This document shows, piece by piece, positions 44,611 through 56,525 of a DNA stretch of 64,000 nucleotides; positions within the stretch are counted from its first letter, which is position 1, and each line of letters starts with the position of its first letter. A program made the position numbers and the translations under genes. A model generated the notes under the pieces. The model was not told the origin of the DNA. It saw nothing but the letters and a program-made list of their open reading frames with translations, and ran no database searches. The stretch is taken from NCBI GenBank assembly GCA_032717465.1, contig CM064657.1, positions 19,564,232 through 19,628,231 of the forward strand. The letters are read 5' to 3'. The stretch comes from Coenobita brevimanus (Eukaryota > Arthropoda > Malacostraca > Decapoda > Coenobitidae).

Positions 44611-46690
44611 CTGTGCTTACATTAAGTACTTTACATTTTTCAACGTTTAATTCCATTTGCCAATTTTTAGACTATTAATACAATGTATCGAGGTCCTTTT
44701 CACCCTTAAGGCAATCGTCAATCGAGTGAATGTTACGTCCAACGACCTATTTTTGTGTCATCGGCAAATTTGCAAATACTCCTAGTGATTGCTGAATCTA
44801 GATCATATATATATATATATAAGAAATAATAGGAGACCGACTATTGATCCCTGTGGCATACCGCTAGTTGCTAATTCCCAATCCGACTTAGTTCCATATA
44901 TTAAAACTCTGTTTTAGTCCCTTCAGCCAGCATTCTATCCATTTTAAGATATCACCGTCTATACCGTGAGCTCGTACTTTTCTAACTAGCCATATAAGTG
45001 GAACCCTATCAAAAGATTTACTAAAGTCCAGATGAATAATATCGTAAGCTTTACCGACAGCTACTGCCTCATAGACCTCCCAGAAGAAGGATAAGTTTGT
45101 GAGGCAGGATCGTTCTTGCCTGAATCCGTTCTGAATTTCATTTATAAGAGTAAATCTTTCTAAGTGTTCCCTAATTTTATTTGCCAAAACTGACTCTAGC
45201 ATTTTTCTTACTATTTACGTTAGGCTTATCGGAAGATAATTCGAAGCAGATGCTTTATCACCCTTTTTAAAAATGGGCACTACGTTTGCGGTCTTCCACA
45301 CCTCTAGAACTTCTCCTGAAATCAAAGAATAATTAAACAACGTTAAAAGTGGCTAACATAACTCTTCTTTGGTTTCATTTATAATTTTTGCATATATATC
45401 GTCTGGACCTGGCGATTTTTGAGGTTTTAACTTCTTAATTTCTTTCAATACTTCGTCCTTAATAATGGTTATTTTACTAAGAATATTGTCCGCATTATCT
45501 TCGTAAATACTTGCTGCCTGAGGTAGCAGATGTAGAATTTCCTTTGTAAATAATGATGTGAAATAATTATTTAGGATGGAGCACATTTCTTTATCTTTGC
45601 TGGTAACGTTACCTGATTTTGTTAGGAGAGGTCCTATCCTATCATTATTTTTCTTATGGTACATTTGGTAAACACTCTTGGGGTTTTCTTTCGATTCACT
45701 AGCAATCTTAATTTCATGACCTCACTTTGCTTTCCATATCTCCCTCTTTACATCCCTATTCAAAATCGTGTACCGGTACAGGTTACGCACAGGTTCTGTA
45801 TATTCCTTTCTTTTGGCTTATGAGAGATTTTAATCTGCTGTTTAACCATCTTAGTTCTGATTTATTCGCTCTAAACGGCAAGGAAAATTATCCTGTACTA
45901 CCTCTAGAAATTCCTCTGACTCTGCATCCTCTGTCTGATTTCGCCAATCTATCCTTGTCAGGTTAAAATCCCGTACATTTATTATTTGTAAGCTGGACTG
46001 TGACAATTTCCTATTTTCTCCCGAAGGTATTTATGATCTGTTCTACTTAATTTTGGAGATCTGTAAATAGCTCCGAAGACTAATTCCTCCCTGTTTTTAC
46101 TCAGTTCAACCCAGACACTTTCAGTGTCCCTATTTACTTTAATGTGGGCTTTATTGTAACAGTTTAATTAATTCTGTACATAAATAGCTACCCCGCCCTC
46201 CCTTCTTCCCAGACGGTTTGAGACAAAAATTTTAAAGCCCTTTATCTGATATTCTGTTCAAAATTCTCGAATGCCGGTATTCATCCAAGTTTCACTAATA
46301 ACGGCAATGTCTATTTTCTGCGTTCAAATTAAAGTCCTCAGTTCATCCATTTTATTGCATAAACTCCAGCTGTTTGTGTTGTAAACTTTTAGATTATTTC
46401 GAGTAGGTATACTTTTACTTATGGATTTACAATGTTTTATTGTAATTACCTGGGAAACTCTTTACTAATTTAACAATTTTGGTACTATCAATTATCCCTC
46501 TATCATCGCCTGCTCATTTTGAGGTGCCTGAGTGGATGTATTTGGTTCAACAGTTCTTATTTTTGCAAGTCTCGAAGCATCTATCAACACCTGATGATAA
46601 TGACTGCTGAAAGGAGGCGATACAACTTCCTGTACATCTATTTCTCTACTTATAAAAAACCCGCTAACTCCCTTTCATCCTAGCTAACGT
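44611..46690 (-). mobile_element. CR1-like LINE B, 5' part (endonuclease to RT palm)
   Basis: Minus-strand reading from 46400 down: SWSLCNKMDELRTL, IDIAVISETWMN, RRGGRVAIYVQN, VFGAIYRSP and, at 45960, VRDFNLTRIDW, the CR1 endonuclease series. The frame at 45353-45664 holds the linker and PGPDDIYAKII. The frame at 44888-45202 holds RT (IQNGFRQERSCLTNL, FSKSFDRV, GIDGDILKWIECWLKG). Stops and shifts are frequent. Sequence near 44640-44780 continues past the FADD region to the J2 insertion point. Confidence 0.75.
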
Positions 46691-46702
46691 GGTAACTCCC
46701 TG

Positions 46703-46705
<3 letters not shown>

Positions 46706-46798
<93 letters not shown>
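46706..46798. repeat. Compound (CA)n(TA)n microsatellite
   Basis: CA repeats to about 46743 pass directly into TA repeats. Confidence 0.95.
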
Positions 46799-46799
<1 letters not shown>

Positions 46800-46804
46800 T
46801 GGGA

Positions 46805-47204
46805 TAGGAAGGAAAAGTTGATCGATAATGAAAGTATCATGTATGCAAAATTTCAGTGTAATCTATGTTCAGGTAGAGTTGGCGCCTGCCTCGTCAATAT
46901 CTCTCGATTAGCTGTTCTGGCGCATCAGTGCCATCGTAGGAGTCTTATAGGTGAGACCCTGTATTTCATGTTTTTTTTAAATCATCTATGCCTTGCTCTC
47001 ATATTATTTTTTTGATTTTCAGGTATTAATAGGTAAATATCTTGGAGAACCACAAATTTGGCTCACACTACTCGGTCTGCCTTAACTCATGATATTTTTG
47101 GCACTTTAAGAACTATTGGTGACAAGCTACTTCCAACGAAGTGGGATGTGGAAAGACATTTACTTTTTGCTGAAACAGAAAAATCAAAATTGTCAGAGAA
47201 GGAA
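46805..47204 (+). pseudogene. Conserved protein family of unknown function, N-terminal part
   Basis: Codons ending at 47204 read THDIFGTLRTIGDKLLPTKW and then DVERHLLFAETEKSK, and they join in frame to IAKDLGSEL at 53796 once the LTR element and its AGGAA duplication are removed. Upstream, a possible exon with a Cys-X2-Cys motif (CNLCSGRVG) near 46856 is followed by GTGAGA at 46951 and an acceptor TTTTCAG at 47022, suggesting a 72-bp intron. A frame change lies around 47045-47060. I recall similar multi-copy proteins of unknown function in arthropods; no function is proposed. Confidence 0.5.
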
Positions 47205-48993
47205 TGTCACGAATTCTCGCGTGCTTATTTATAAATTCGTGACATTGTACTTTAGTGAGAAAACCACGAATTCTAGTGGAAATCCCACTGGGCATCACTC
47301 AGTTCAACCGTCCTCATATTCACTCCGATCGAGATGGTTTTCAGAACATTTCTCATTGTTTCACAAGTGATCATTCTTACCTACGACATAAGTGCTTTTC
47401 ACTGAGTGATTTATTGTGAGCCTATATCGCTCACTTTCTTTCTGTTGACCGTTGAAGTTAGGCCATGCCCTACTTCCGACGAACACGGCCAACTCTCGCC
47501 CCCTTTCATAGTTTGAAGTCAGTCAGCTTTGAGTCGCCTCGAGTGTAGGACCGTTTGTGCCCAGCGTAGAGCAGAGCCTCCGTTTTATGGCAAGTTCCTG
47601 AATCTCCACCTAGACGGTGAATTGGCGAAGCGGGCTTAGTGAATAGCAGCGTTTTGATGTTCATCACAGGTGCCCAGACTGCTCGTTCGGCTCCCCTCCA
47701 CTGACCAGTACAGTATTTCTGTTCGTTTTTCTAGGCTTAAGCGTGTTTAGCTTTTGAATGACCAAGTGGGTGTATTCTCCTTGTTATTTTGAATTCATTT
47801 TTGAGACTCATATAATGTAAATTTATTTTATTGTAATCAATAAATTTACAGTTCTTTTCTTTGAGCTTAATGTAATTAGAATCGTGTTTTATTTCTCCAC
47901 ATTAACCCGCCCCATCCCGACGTTTTTGGACCTTTTTTTTTTTGGCCCAAACATCCGCTTTTGGTGAGAAACATCGAAAATTCATAGAGAAATCGCTCAC
48001 CTGAGGTTTAAAATACGCAGTTTAGGTACAAGTACTTCCTTACCTGACTGGGTTTTCTAACAGGCTGGCACCAAAGAAAACGAGTTCTATGGGAGGGTAA
48101 CTATTTTATCCACTCATAAATAGTATTTATTTATTTACTTGGTACGAATTTATATGTAGTACAAGAGTATATTGGTTTTCAAACAGTAGTATAGGGATTA
48201 TAAGCATTGTTTCACTCACTAACTCATCACCATTCATGACCTTTTTTTTCCCACATTACCTGATCATCATTTCTGACTGTTTCTTACTCTAATGCTATGT
48301 AAACATTGTCCTCCACATTGTCATCGATTGGGGAATCATTCTGGCCCTGAATGTCTTTATTGGCCAGGTCACTGGTAACAGGTGAATTGCCGAGACAATG
48401 GCGTGCAGGGGGGGGGAGAGATTATGTGGTGTAAGGCATTGTTCCTGCTTGGCATCTTGTAGAGGAATAGAGGAAGGTGTCCTGTGTATACATGCCAAAA
48501 ATCACTCGCGAAATCACTCGCGAAAATTGAAAATTGTGCAAATTAGGGACCTTGCAATGTGCCGCGTTAATTCACGTCACCGGGACGGCACGGGTTAAGC
48601 TTATTTTAGTTGCCGCTCCTAGTTTGCACAAACTCTTTACATTATCCTTAACTGGTACTTAGGCCAGTTCTTTTGTATCAAACTTAAATCCGTTGTGCCA
48701 GCCAGGAGTTTGCATCAGCAAGAACCTGTTTATTATTATTAGCATTAGTTATTGACTGTCAGGGGTGGAGTCACTTTCTCGAGAGGCTAACAGTACTACA
48801 AACAGCACTCATGAGTAATTAGTCTCTGCTGTGTACTGTTGAGAAAGTTTATAAATTCTTGTCTTTAGAGAATCGGCGAAGTAAGCCGGCATAAAGTAAA
48901 CTTACTGCTTGATTTTCACAAGTCAATTCCTTGCCTCTATTTTCAAGTAATATCTATCATTATTAACTCATAATTTCACATCCCCCCATGACA
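47205..48993 (+). repeat. 5' LTR of LTR element 3, interrupted by a MITE
   Basis: Starts TGTCACGAATTC and ends CCATGACA. It matches 52731-53790 on both sides of a 689-bp insertion at 47906-48594, so the native LTR is about 1.1 kb. The 5-bp target duplication AGGAA lies at 47200-47204 and 53791-53795. The LTRs differ at many more sites than those of the other two LTR elements, so this insertion is older. Confidence 0.92.
47906..48594. mobile_element. 689-bp piggyBac-type MITE
   Basis: The ends are CCCGCCCCATCCCGACG and, inverted, CCCGTGCCGTCCCGG. TTAA lies on both sides (47902-47905 and 48595-48598). The partner LTR at 52731-53790 has a single TTAA at the matching point, which is the empty site. 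CCC ends with TTAA duplication are diagnostic of piggyBac. No transposase frame is present. Confidence 0.9.
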
Positions 48994-49320
48994 TCTGGCG
49001 ACCTCATTCCAGGATATTAACTCCTAGCTCTAAAGTTATTAACGAGATAATACTCACTCACTCACACCTAGGTATTTATCATTAAAGTCTATAGGCACTA
49101 TCTTACTGGTGGTTATTGATTTATTTCTATTAATTTTACGTAATAGTTTTCACAGTCAGTTGCTTCTTTTTTTTTTTTTTTTCTTTACCAGTTTAACTAG
49201 ATAAAACTGGTCACCACCAACCTGTGCCTATATTCTTTACTCTTGATTATTGGCATTTCTCTGCAAAATAGCAGTCAGCACTCAGTCTTTAGTCTACTCA
49301 GCCTTAGTTGAGTTAGCAGT
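48994..49320 (+). other. Leader of LTR element 3 with candidate primer binding site
   Basis: TCTGGCGACCTCATTCCAGG follows the LTR immediately. The TGGCGACCTCAT core and the following CAGGATATT match the leader of the Gmr1-like element at 12416-12434. The rest is non-coding up to the gag ATG at 49321. Confidence 0.6.
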
Positions 49321-50176
49321 ATGGCTACTAATATATATGTACAGGAAGCCAAAGATATGGGGCTTAGCCACCCCGAACAAATAAAGCAGTACGTCCTCTC
49401 TTGGTTTAGTTACGAACAGCAACGTGAAATGATGCTCGTGAAGAGCGTCGAATTCAGCATGAGGAACGCGAGAGAGAACGTGAACATGAGCGAGAACAGC
49501 GTGAGGAACGCGAGAGAGAACGTGAACATGAGTGAGAACAGCGTGAGGAACGCGAGAGAGAACGTGAACATGAGCAAAAACAATGCAAACAACGTGAGAG
49601 AGAATGCGAACACGAGCGAGAACAACGCGAAAGAGAACGTGAATATGAGCGAGAACAACAAGAGAGAGAACGAGAACACGAACGTGCCGAGCGCGAGGCA
49701 CGTGAGAAACATGAACTTGAGATGCTGAAGCTCAAGCGAGACTCCTTGGCTTCAGACACATCTGGTGAAGCTAACCCAAGCTCCACGAGCACTCTCTCTC
49801 CACATGTTCTGGTGACCCCACACATCAAGCTTCCTCCATACAAGAAAGGCGAGTGAATCGAGCCATTCATAGCTCGTTTTGAAGACATGGCTCAGCTCTA
49901 CCAGCTGGATGAGGTAGCTAAGCGGCTCCAATTTCTTAGCTTGTTTGAGGGCCCTGCTCTCGATATTCTCCACAGAAGTCGTGGAGACAATCTCACGTAT
50001 GAGATGATGAAGGCCGCACTCGTCAAAGCATACGGTCTCACAGTTGACGAAGCCAGGAGTCAGTTTATGAGACAGCGTCTACAAGAAAAGGAGACTGCTG
50101 TTCAGTTTCTTGATCGGCTTACTGCTTACTTAGATGAGTGGAGAAAGATGAAACTCCTTCCACGCGAGAGGGGATA
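49321..50176 (+). pseudogene. Gag of LTR element 3
   Basis: Begins MATNIYVQEAKDMGLSHPEQ. A frameshift near 49440 moves the reading to a frame of alternating Arg and Glu (REHEREQREEREREREHE) encoded by about three 42-bp tandem repeats at roughly 49457-49580, plus degenerate units to 49700. This should form a long charged helix. A stop at 49855 precedes the capsid-like part (FEDMAQLYQLDEVAKRLQFL, FLDRLTAYLDEW). The ORF at 50138 continues after another shift. Confidence 0.7.
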
Positions 50177-51292
50177 ATTGACCTTATGGTGCGCACGCAG
50201 CTAGAAAAGTCGTGGTCTGCTGAGCTTATGGCTCAGCATAAGATCTGTCAGGTAAGGGATGCCAGCCAAATGGTGGAGAAGGCTGATGCATTTTTCACTG
50301 TGTACGGGTATCAAACTTGTAAGCAACACGCCTGGAACAAGAAAGCTGACAAATCTGGGAAACCATCTCAGACTGAACCCCAGCAACAAGGCTGTTCTCA
50401 GAATAATGGCCAAGGTCCAAACAAACCGCAGAAGAAGGACCAGGGGCAAAATACCCAGAAACCTGAGTGGAAGTGGTACGACAAGTATCCTAACCAGCAG
50501 CAGTATCATCCACGCAATCAACCGTCGGGACTATCTTTTTCAGCACCAGCCCCAATGTATCAGAGGCAAGAGGCAAACACAGCCTTCATTCCTCAACAGC
50601 AGTACGGTGGTGTTGTCCCTAGCAGTATGAGTACTTCCCCACAGTTCACTAGTCCCCCAGCGATAGTGAACCCTCCGCCACAGGTGGTCATTGGTCCATC
50701 CCCCCAGACAGTGAGTACAACCCCTCAGGTATCTAATTCTCCGGGCACCATGTTTACCGCAACATTCATTCAGCAGCCTCATCAGTGGCTGGCTGCTTCC
50801 TCCACAGGCCCTCCCACAAGAAACAGTCACTTCCTTGTTCAGCCAGGGTTTGTGGGAGGAATTCCTGTGAAGGTCCTGAGAGACAATGGCTCCTCAGGTT
50901 GCTCTGTCAGGCAGATTCTAGTTCGGTCTGAGGAATACACAGGTCAACAGATCCAAGCTCAGCTTATTGATGGATCAGTGAGACTGTTCACTGAGGCACG
51001 TATCCAGGTGGCATCTCCATTTTACACTGGTACGACAGTTGCAGTTGTCATGTCAGAACCTTTGTTTGACCCAATAATAGGCAATATTCCAGGTGCCAAG
51101 TATAGGTGCACTGTAGCTGACACTACTCAGACTTCGGCTGCAGTAACACGAGCCATGGCTGAGGATCCAAACTGTGTCACCGTGGTGACCATTGCATCGC
51201 CACAAGATCTAATTTGTAACCAAGGTGTTGTCCAAGAACAACACTCTGACCCAACAGTTGTGCCGTGCGGAAGAAATAAAAGGGCAGGGTGA
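50138..51292 (+). pseudogene. Gag C-terminus and aspartic protease of LTR element 3
   Basis: A 384-codon frame. The first third ends the capsid region (MVEKADAFFTVYGYQ); a Gln/Pro/Asn-rich stretch without a CCHC knuckle follows; then a protease-like domain with VLRDNGSSGCSV (usual DTG or DSG changed to DNG) near 50879 and DPIIGNIPGAKYRC. The following linker contains AVTRA, which is also present after protease in the Gmr1-like element (CAVTRAKSK). No RT motif follows. Confidence 0.7.
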
Positions 51293-51660
51293 TTAAGTAT
51301 TCACGGGGAGGTCAAGCCAGGTTCCTTCGCAAACAAGGACGGCTCTACTGTGAGTCACGAACACCCGAGGGTGAGGTTTGACTAGTTTGTCGTTCCCGCT
51401 AAGTATCACCAAGCAGTGTTAGAATGGGGTCATTGTTCAGCCTTAGGAGGCGACATGGGCAAAAGGAAAACCCAGGGCTGTATCCGTGCTGACTTTTTCT
51501 GGCCAGGGATGGGACAAGAAATAGATAGCTTCGTGCATTCCTGCAATGTGTGTCAATGTACCACTAATCAGGGATATGTCCTTCCTGTGCCGTTTAAATC
51601 CACGCCCATGATCTCTGAGTCAGTTGAGAGGGCAGTGGTAATGTGGGTGCAGATCTGACG
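51293..51660 (+). pseudogene. Integrase zinc domain of LTR element 3
   Basis: After a stop near 51378 the reading continues as AKYHQAVLEWGH, GGDMGKRKTQGCIRADFFWP and SFVHSCNVCQ, an integrase HHCC-type N-terminus. It follows protease with only about 100 bp between. The catalytic core, RT and RNase H are missing. Confidence 0.7.
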
Positions 51661-52730
51661 TCTCGCCCGTTGGCCCCACAGGACACATTATGTCCAGGGC
51701 CTGTATATACATGTATACCGTAGGTTAAGGGGAAGTTTGAGACCCCGTAAGGATAATCCGAGGCTGTGTTTGAATTATCTTGTGGTGTCTCGAGCTGTGG
51801 GCCTCTCTGAGGATTCCCGGAGAATGCACATTATCCACATGAATGTTCACACCCATGGTGGGTGTTAAAATGTGACCTGCCCGAGATTGCGTAGGGATTC
51901 TCAGCTTGCCAATGTTAATCGTAAGTGTAGAGTAGGGTTTAACCAGTAAACTATAAGGGTCCTTTGAGAATCTGTCCTGGGACCACATTTGCTGGTTAAT
52001 AATAATGTAGGTTTAGGGTTTAACCAGTAAACTATAAGGGTCCTTTGAGATTCTGTCCTGGGACCACGTTTCCTGGTTAATAATGTATCCAATAAGAAAA
52101 TAATGGCAATATCGAATGTACAAAGCTTGGCTGTCACTTTAAATTTTCAGCTAGGGCATACTTTTTGTAACATAAGTACTGACTACTAGGCAGAGAAATT
52201 GTAATTTAATAAAGATTGTTTGTCACACTGACACTTTTGTTGCTCCACCTTGATTGCTTTCGCAGATGCAGCTGGCGGGTGTAGCAATTTTGTCGTGCAG
52301 ATAAGCTGATCGTTACTTTGTCGCATGCTGCCGCCTCTTCTCTTCTGCCTCGTCATCTCTATTTACTATTGATTTGTATTATATAATTTTACATGTAGGC
52401 ACAGTTACACCACAACTGTCACACCTACAACATGTATTACATACATCATGCTACATAACAATTAGTTGTTAATGAAAATGTAGCGAACTTTTCGCTCAGT
52501 TTGACCTGAGTACAGGATTTTTCACCATCGTCAAGGAGTTTTTTCCTCAAGCTTGCTTCTATTAACGTAAATACAAGGTTTTTACACTCATGGGTGACTG
52601 TGATTCTCTCCTGTGGCAGGATAGTACACACACCACAGTGTGAATCTTGTGTGACTGACTTAGGATTTATATGTATGTATATCGAAAATTTTTCTGAAGA
52701 AAAATTTGATTTTGATGCAGCGTACTGTAA
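51661..52730 (+). other. Degenerate 3' interior of LTR element 3
   Basis: No domain is recognised. Two tandem copies of an unit of about 80 bp occur at 51927-52007 and 52009-52085 (each contains AACCAGTAAACTATAAGGGT). RT and RNase H may have been deleted. A clear polypurine tract before 52731 was not found. Confidence 0.5.
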
Positions 52731-53790
52731 TGTCACGAATTCGTGCGAGCGTATTTTATAAATTTGTGACATTGTACATCAGTGAGAAAACCACGAATTC
52801 TAGTGGAATTCCCACTGGGTATCACTCAGTTCAACCGTCCTCGTATTCACTATGATCGGGATGGGTTTCAGAACATTTCTCACTGTTTCACAAGTGATCA
52901 TTCTTATCTACGACATTAGTGCTTTCACTGAGTGATTTATTGTGAGCCTATATCGCTCACTTTCTTTCTGTTGACCATTGAAGTTAGGCCACGCCCTACT
53001 TCCGGCGAACATGGCCATCTCTCGCCCCCTTTCATAGTTTGAAGTCAGTCAGCTTTGAGTCGCCTCGAGTGTAGGACCGTTTGTGCCCAGCGTAGAGCAG
53101 CGCCTCCATTGTATGGCGAGTTCCTGAATCTCCACCTAGACGGTGAATTGGTGAAGCGGGCTTAGCGAATAGCAGCGTTTTGATTATCATCACAGACGCC
53201 CAGACTACTTGTTCGGCTCCCCTCCACTGACCAGGATTTCTGTTCGTTTTTCTAGGCTTAAGTGTGTTTAGCTTTTGAATGAGCGAGTGAGTGTATTCTC
53301 CTTGTTATTTTGAAATCATTTTTGAGATTCATATAACATAAATTTATTTTATTGTAATCAATAAATTTACAGTTCTTTTCTTTGAGCTTAATGTAATTAG
53401 AATCGTGTTTTATTTCTCCACATTAAGCTTATTTTAGTTGCTGCTCCTAGTTTGCACAAACTCTTTACATTATCCTTAACTGGTACTTAAGCCAGTTCTC
53501 TTGTATCAAACTTAAATCCGTTGTGCCAGCCAGGAGTTTGCATCAGCAAGAACCTGTTTATTAATATTAGCATTTGTTATTGATCGTCAGGGGTAGAGTC
53601 ACTTTCTCGAGAGGCTAACAGTACTACAAACAGCACCCGTGAGAAATTAGTCTGCTGCGTACTTTAGAGAATCGGCGAAGTAAGCCACATAAAGTAACTT
53701 ACTGCTTGATTTTCACAAGTCAGTTCCTTGCCTCTATTTTCAAATAATATCTAGCATTATTAATTCATAATTTCACATCCCCCTGTGACA
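52731..53790 (+). repeat. 3' LTR of LTR element 3 (MITE-free)
   Basis: 1060 bp, TGTCAC to GTGACA, with a polyadenylation-like AATAAA near 53360. It is the empty-site control for the MITE in the other LTR. Confidence 0.92.
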
Positions 53791-55545
53791 AGGAAATAGC
53801 AAAGGATCTTGGATCAGAACTTCAGTGTCTTTGAGAAAAAGCTACTGTTCCTTGTGTTCACCTAACAAGAATTACACAACTGGTTTTGGACAACCATTCT
53901 AAGTACAAGACCCTAGTGAAAAACAAGGGGAAAGACTGCTACAAGAAACAGCTTGAAAACTATAGAGCTCATGCCGAAGGAGCCATTTGATATCTCCTGT
54001 TGCAATTGTAAATCCTTCAAAGAGTGTAAGTGTTCGAAGAAAATAAAGGTGCACGTAAGTGAAAGAGAGTTCCTTTCAGATCAAAGAGGAAATAGACAGA
54101 TGTGCATTGGAATAGTGGATACAAAAGAAACAAAGATCCTGCTACAACGAGCAAAAAGTAAAATGGGATTCAGAGAACTACAAAGTGAAAACCTGCGATT
54201 CTATTTGTCAGAAAGGTCAAAGTGGGATGGAGGAAATGAGCGATACTGATAATAGTTTGGATAATGATGGTAGAGATGAAACATATTGTCCAAGTGTAGA
54301 AAAAAAAGAGGAAAAAAATTAAGATATCACAAGTTCAAATCAATTGTTAACTGGCTACAAGAGAAGCTGATCGATTTGGTGTGAGTGACAGAGGTGCCGC
54401 TTCAACCGCCATTCCCGCTCTGGTGGGTGCTGGAGTTGTTTCATCCGAAAACAAGAATTTGGTTATAGACAAGTGAAAAAGTATGACGTGCCAGAAAATC
54501 AGGCAGAGAAAGACTTCAGCATATAGAAAAGGAAGAAATAATAGCACTGTATTTTGATGGAAAAAGAAGACAAAACATTAACACTGGATGAGGGAAAAGA
54601 TGAAAATGGTTGTCTGTCCATTCACCAAGTAAGCAAATTTGAGGAACACATTTCATTAGTTAAAGAGCCAGGCTCTGAATACCTTGACCATGTAACTCCT
54701 GATGGGGGAACAGCAGCTGCTATTTGTGAATGCTTGATGAACTGTGGGCTGAAGACTGAGATGCTTGTTGCAATAGGGTGTGATGGTACACCTGTTAACA
54801 TAGGGAAAAAGGGCGGAACAATAAAATTGTCTAAATACTTTCTTAACCGTCCTTTGCAGTGGCTTATATGTTTGTTGCACTTCATTGAGTTTCCATTTCG
54901 GCGTACATTTAAACATCTGGATGGTGACACCTCAGTGCCTAGAGAATTCAAAGGAGAGATTGAGAAGAAGATACGAGAAATAGTTAGTAACCTCCCTGTG
55001 GTAAATTTTGAACCAATCCCAGTAGATGATGCGAAGAAGTTTCATGAGACCTATTCAGAGTTAGATTTTAGTAAGAATAAAAAATATACTCTGACTATAT
55101 GGTATACAGTGTCATCTGGAAATTTTCCTGCATCATTCTCTTCAGTTGAACAAGGCCCATTAGCACATTCAAGACGGCTGACAGCATGTGCAAGAATTGA
55201 GACAGAATTGCCCAGTACCTCTTCTTTCCAACCCATTGAAAACATTAGCCAAATATGTGATGACTGTATACATTCCGCTTTGGTTTGAGACTAAGAAAAA
55301 TTCTTCCTGTCTCAGTGGCCTAAAACATCTGTTCAGTTTTGTTATCAAGTTAATACATGAAAGATGAAGGCTTGGGAGCATAATATAAGGGTGCTACCCA
55401 GGCTATTCAAACAAATGCTTTCTATGCCCATCCTGAAAACACATTTTTGAGCATGGCAGTTGATGAAGATATTGACATCAGAAGAGATGCTGTGAAGAAA
55501 ATTCTAGAACAAGAAACAATCCAAGAAAAAAAAAGAAGAAAATTC
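53791..55545 (+). pseudogene. Conserved protein family of unknown function, central part
   Basis: Continues from 47204 with IAKDLGSELQCL, a stop where Trp is likely, then LVKNKGKDCYKKQLENYRAH. The ORF at 53953-54249 has a Cys-rich block (DISCCNCKSFKECKC, in another frame). Around 54370 DRFGVSDRGAAST appears, and the ORF at 54554-55288 gives 244 codons with DGTPVNIGKKGGTIKLSKYF, RPLQWLICLLHFIEFPFRR and HLDGDTSVPREF. Further frame fragments run to 55545, where an RTE-clade LINE is inserted. Stops and shifts show it is not functional. The family is multi-copy as I recall, so it may itself be mobile-element derived. Confidence 0.55.
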
Positions 55546-56345
55546 AAAGTCTAGGCTGCTTCCCCCAAAGAAAGGGAGGTAGCCGAGACAGGACGACACC
55601 CTCCCAATTTACTACTCCACTCACACACATCCATTCGCATCTTAGCCCAAAGGGGAGAAGGGACAGATCCTCACTGTACCACATCACACGAGGGTCAACT
55701 GCGCAATGCAATCATCACCATCCACAGCAGGGCCCGACAGCAGAGCTGGTTTGCCCTTGCCACATCATAATGGACCCATCCCCTTAAGCGCACCTGACCT
55801 GATCAGCTGATCAGACCAAATGCAGGAGAATATCCCCTCAGGGCCGCGTCATCATTTATTCATTGATATTTTCCCTCCATTCATTCCTATCATGTGCAGC
55901 CACTCTTCCTTGCCCAACAGACATCCCTCTCGCATCCAGCGCTCTCTTCACACTGTCCATCCATCCTATTTATGGTCTTCCTCTCAGCCTTATACCTCTC
56001 ACATCCGATGCAGTTATCCTTTTCACCAATCATTCATTATCCTTCTCTCCATGTGCCCAAAGCATTCCAACACACTCTGCTCAACTTGATCAGCTATCTC
56101 CTGCACATCTCCCGTTCTCCTTCAAACTTCATCATTTCTCACTCGATCCATACGTGTCACTCCACACATACTCCTCAGACACCTCATCTCCACTACATTC
56201 AAACCTTTTCTCTCTGCTACACCCATATTCCAAGTTTCATTCCCATATAACGCAGTCGGTAGCACTACACCCTCATACAGCCATCTCTTTACATCCATTC
56301 TAAGTGAACAACATCTAAACAATTTTTCATTCCAAGTACTAGAGA
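55546..56345 (-). mobile_element. RTE-clade LINE F, 3' end
   Basis: The minus-strand frame at 56122-56373 reads LYEGVVLPTALYGNETWNMG and EMRCLRSMCGVTRMDRVRN, and the following decayed codons give ECFGHMER and GRPKIGWMDSVKRAL: the C-terminal domain of an RTE-clade LINE distinct from copies A-E. About 280 bp of 3' UTR follow to 55546. The element is 5'-truncated and sits inside the conserved-family pseudogene. Confidence 0.65.
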
Positions 56346-56525
56346 GAAATTTTGGGCAGATCATTATACTCAAATGATCAGCTGGGATGTGGTGGACATT
56401 ACAAAACCACCACTACTCAAGAATTTCACTGATGTTGAACTACATGGTTTGGTTGAAAGTCCTGAACTCGTGGAAAAGCTGTGTCTAAAGTTCCCTTCCC
56501 ATACTCAGTCAGTTAAATGCACAGT
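56346..56525 (+). pseudogene. Conserved protein family of unknown function, near C-terminus
   Basis: Reads ISWDVVDITKPPLLKNFTDV and LHGLVESPELVEKLCLKFPS, then HTQSVKCTV, and stops at a SINE insertion. The reading resumes with TEASAKYGYKNRDGY at 56845. Confidence 0.6.

Noticed and set aside
49294..49888. Long ORFs opposite the gag Arg/Glu repeat
   Set aside because: Shadow frames of a tandem repeat; the Arg/Glu frame continues into the rest of Gag.
54554..55288. Intact host gene
   Set aside because: The 244-codon frame is only part of a longer reading that has stops, frameshifts and three insertions.
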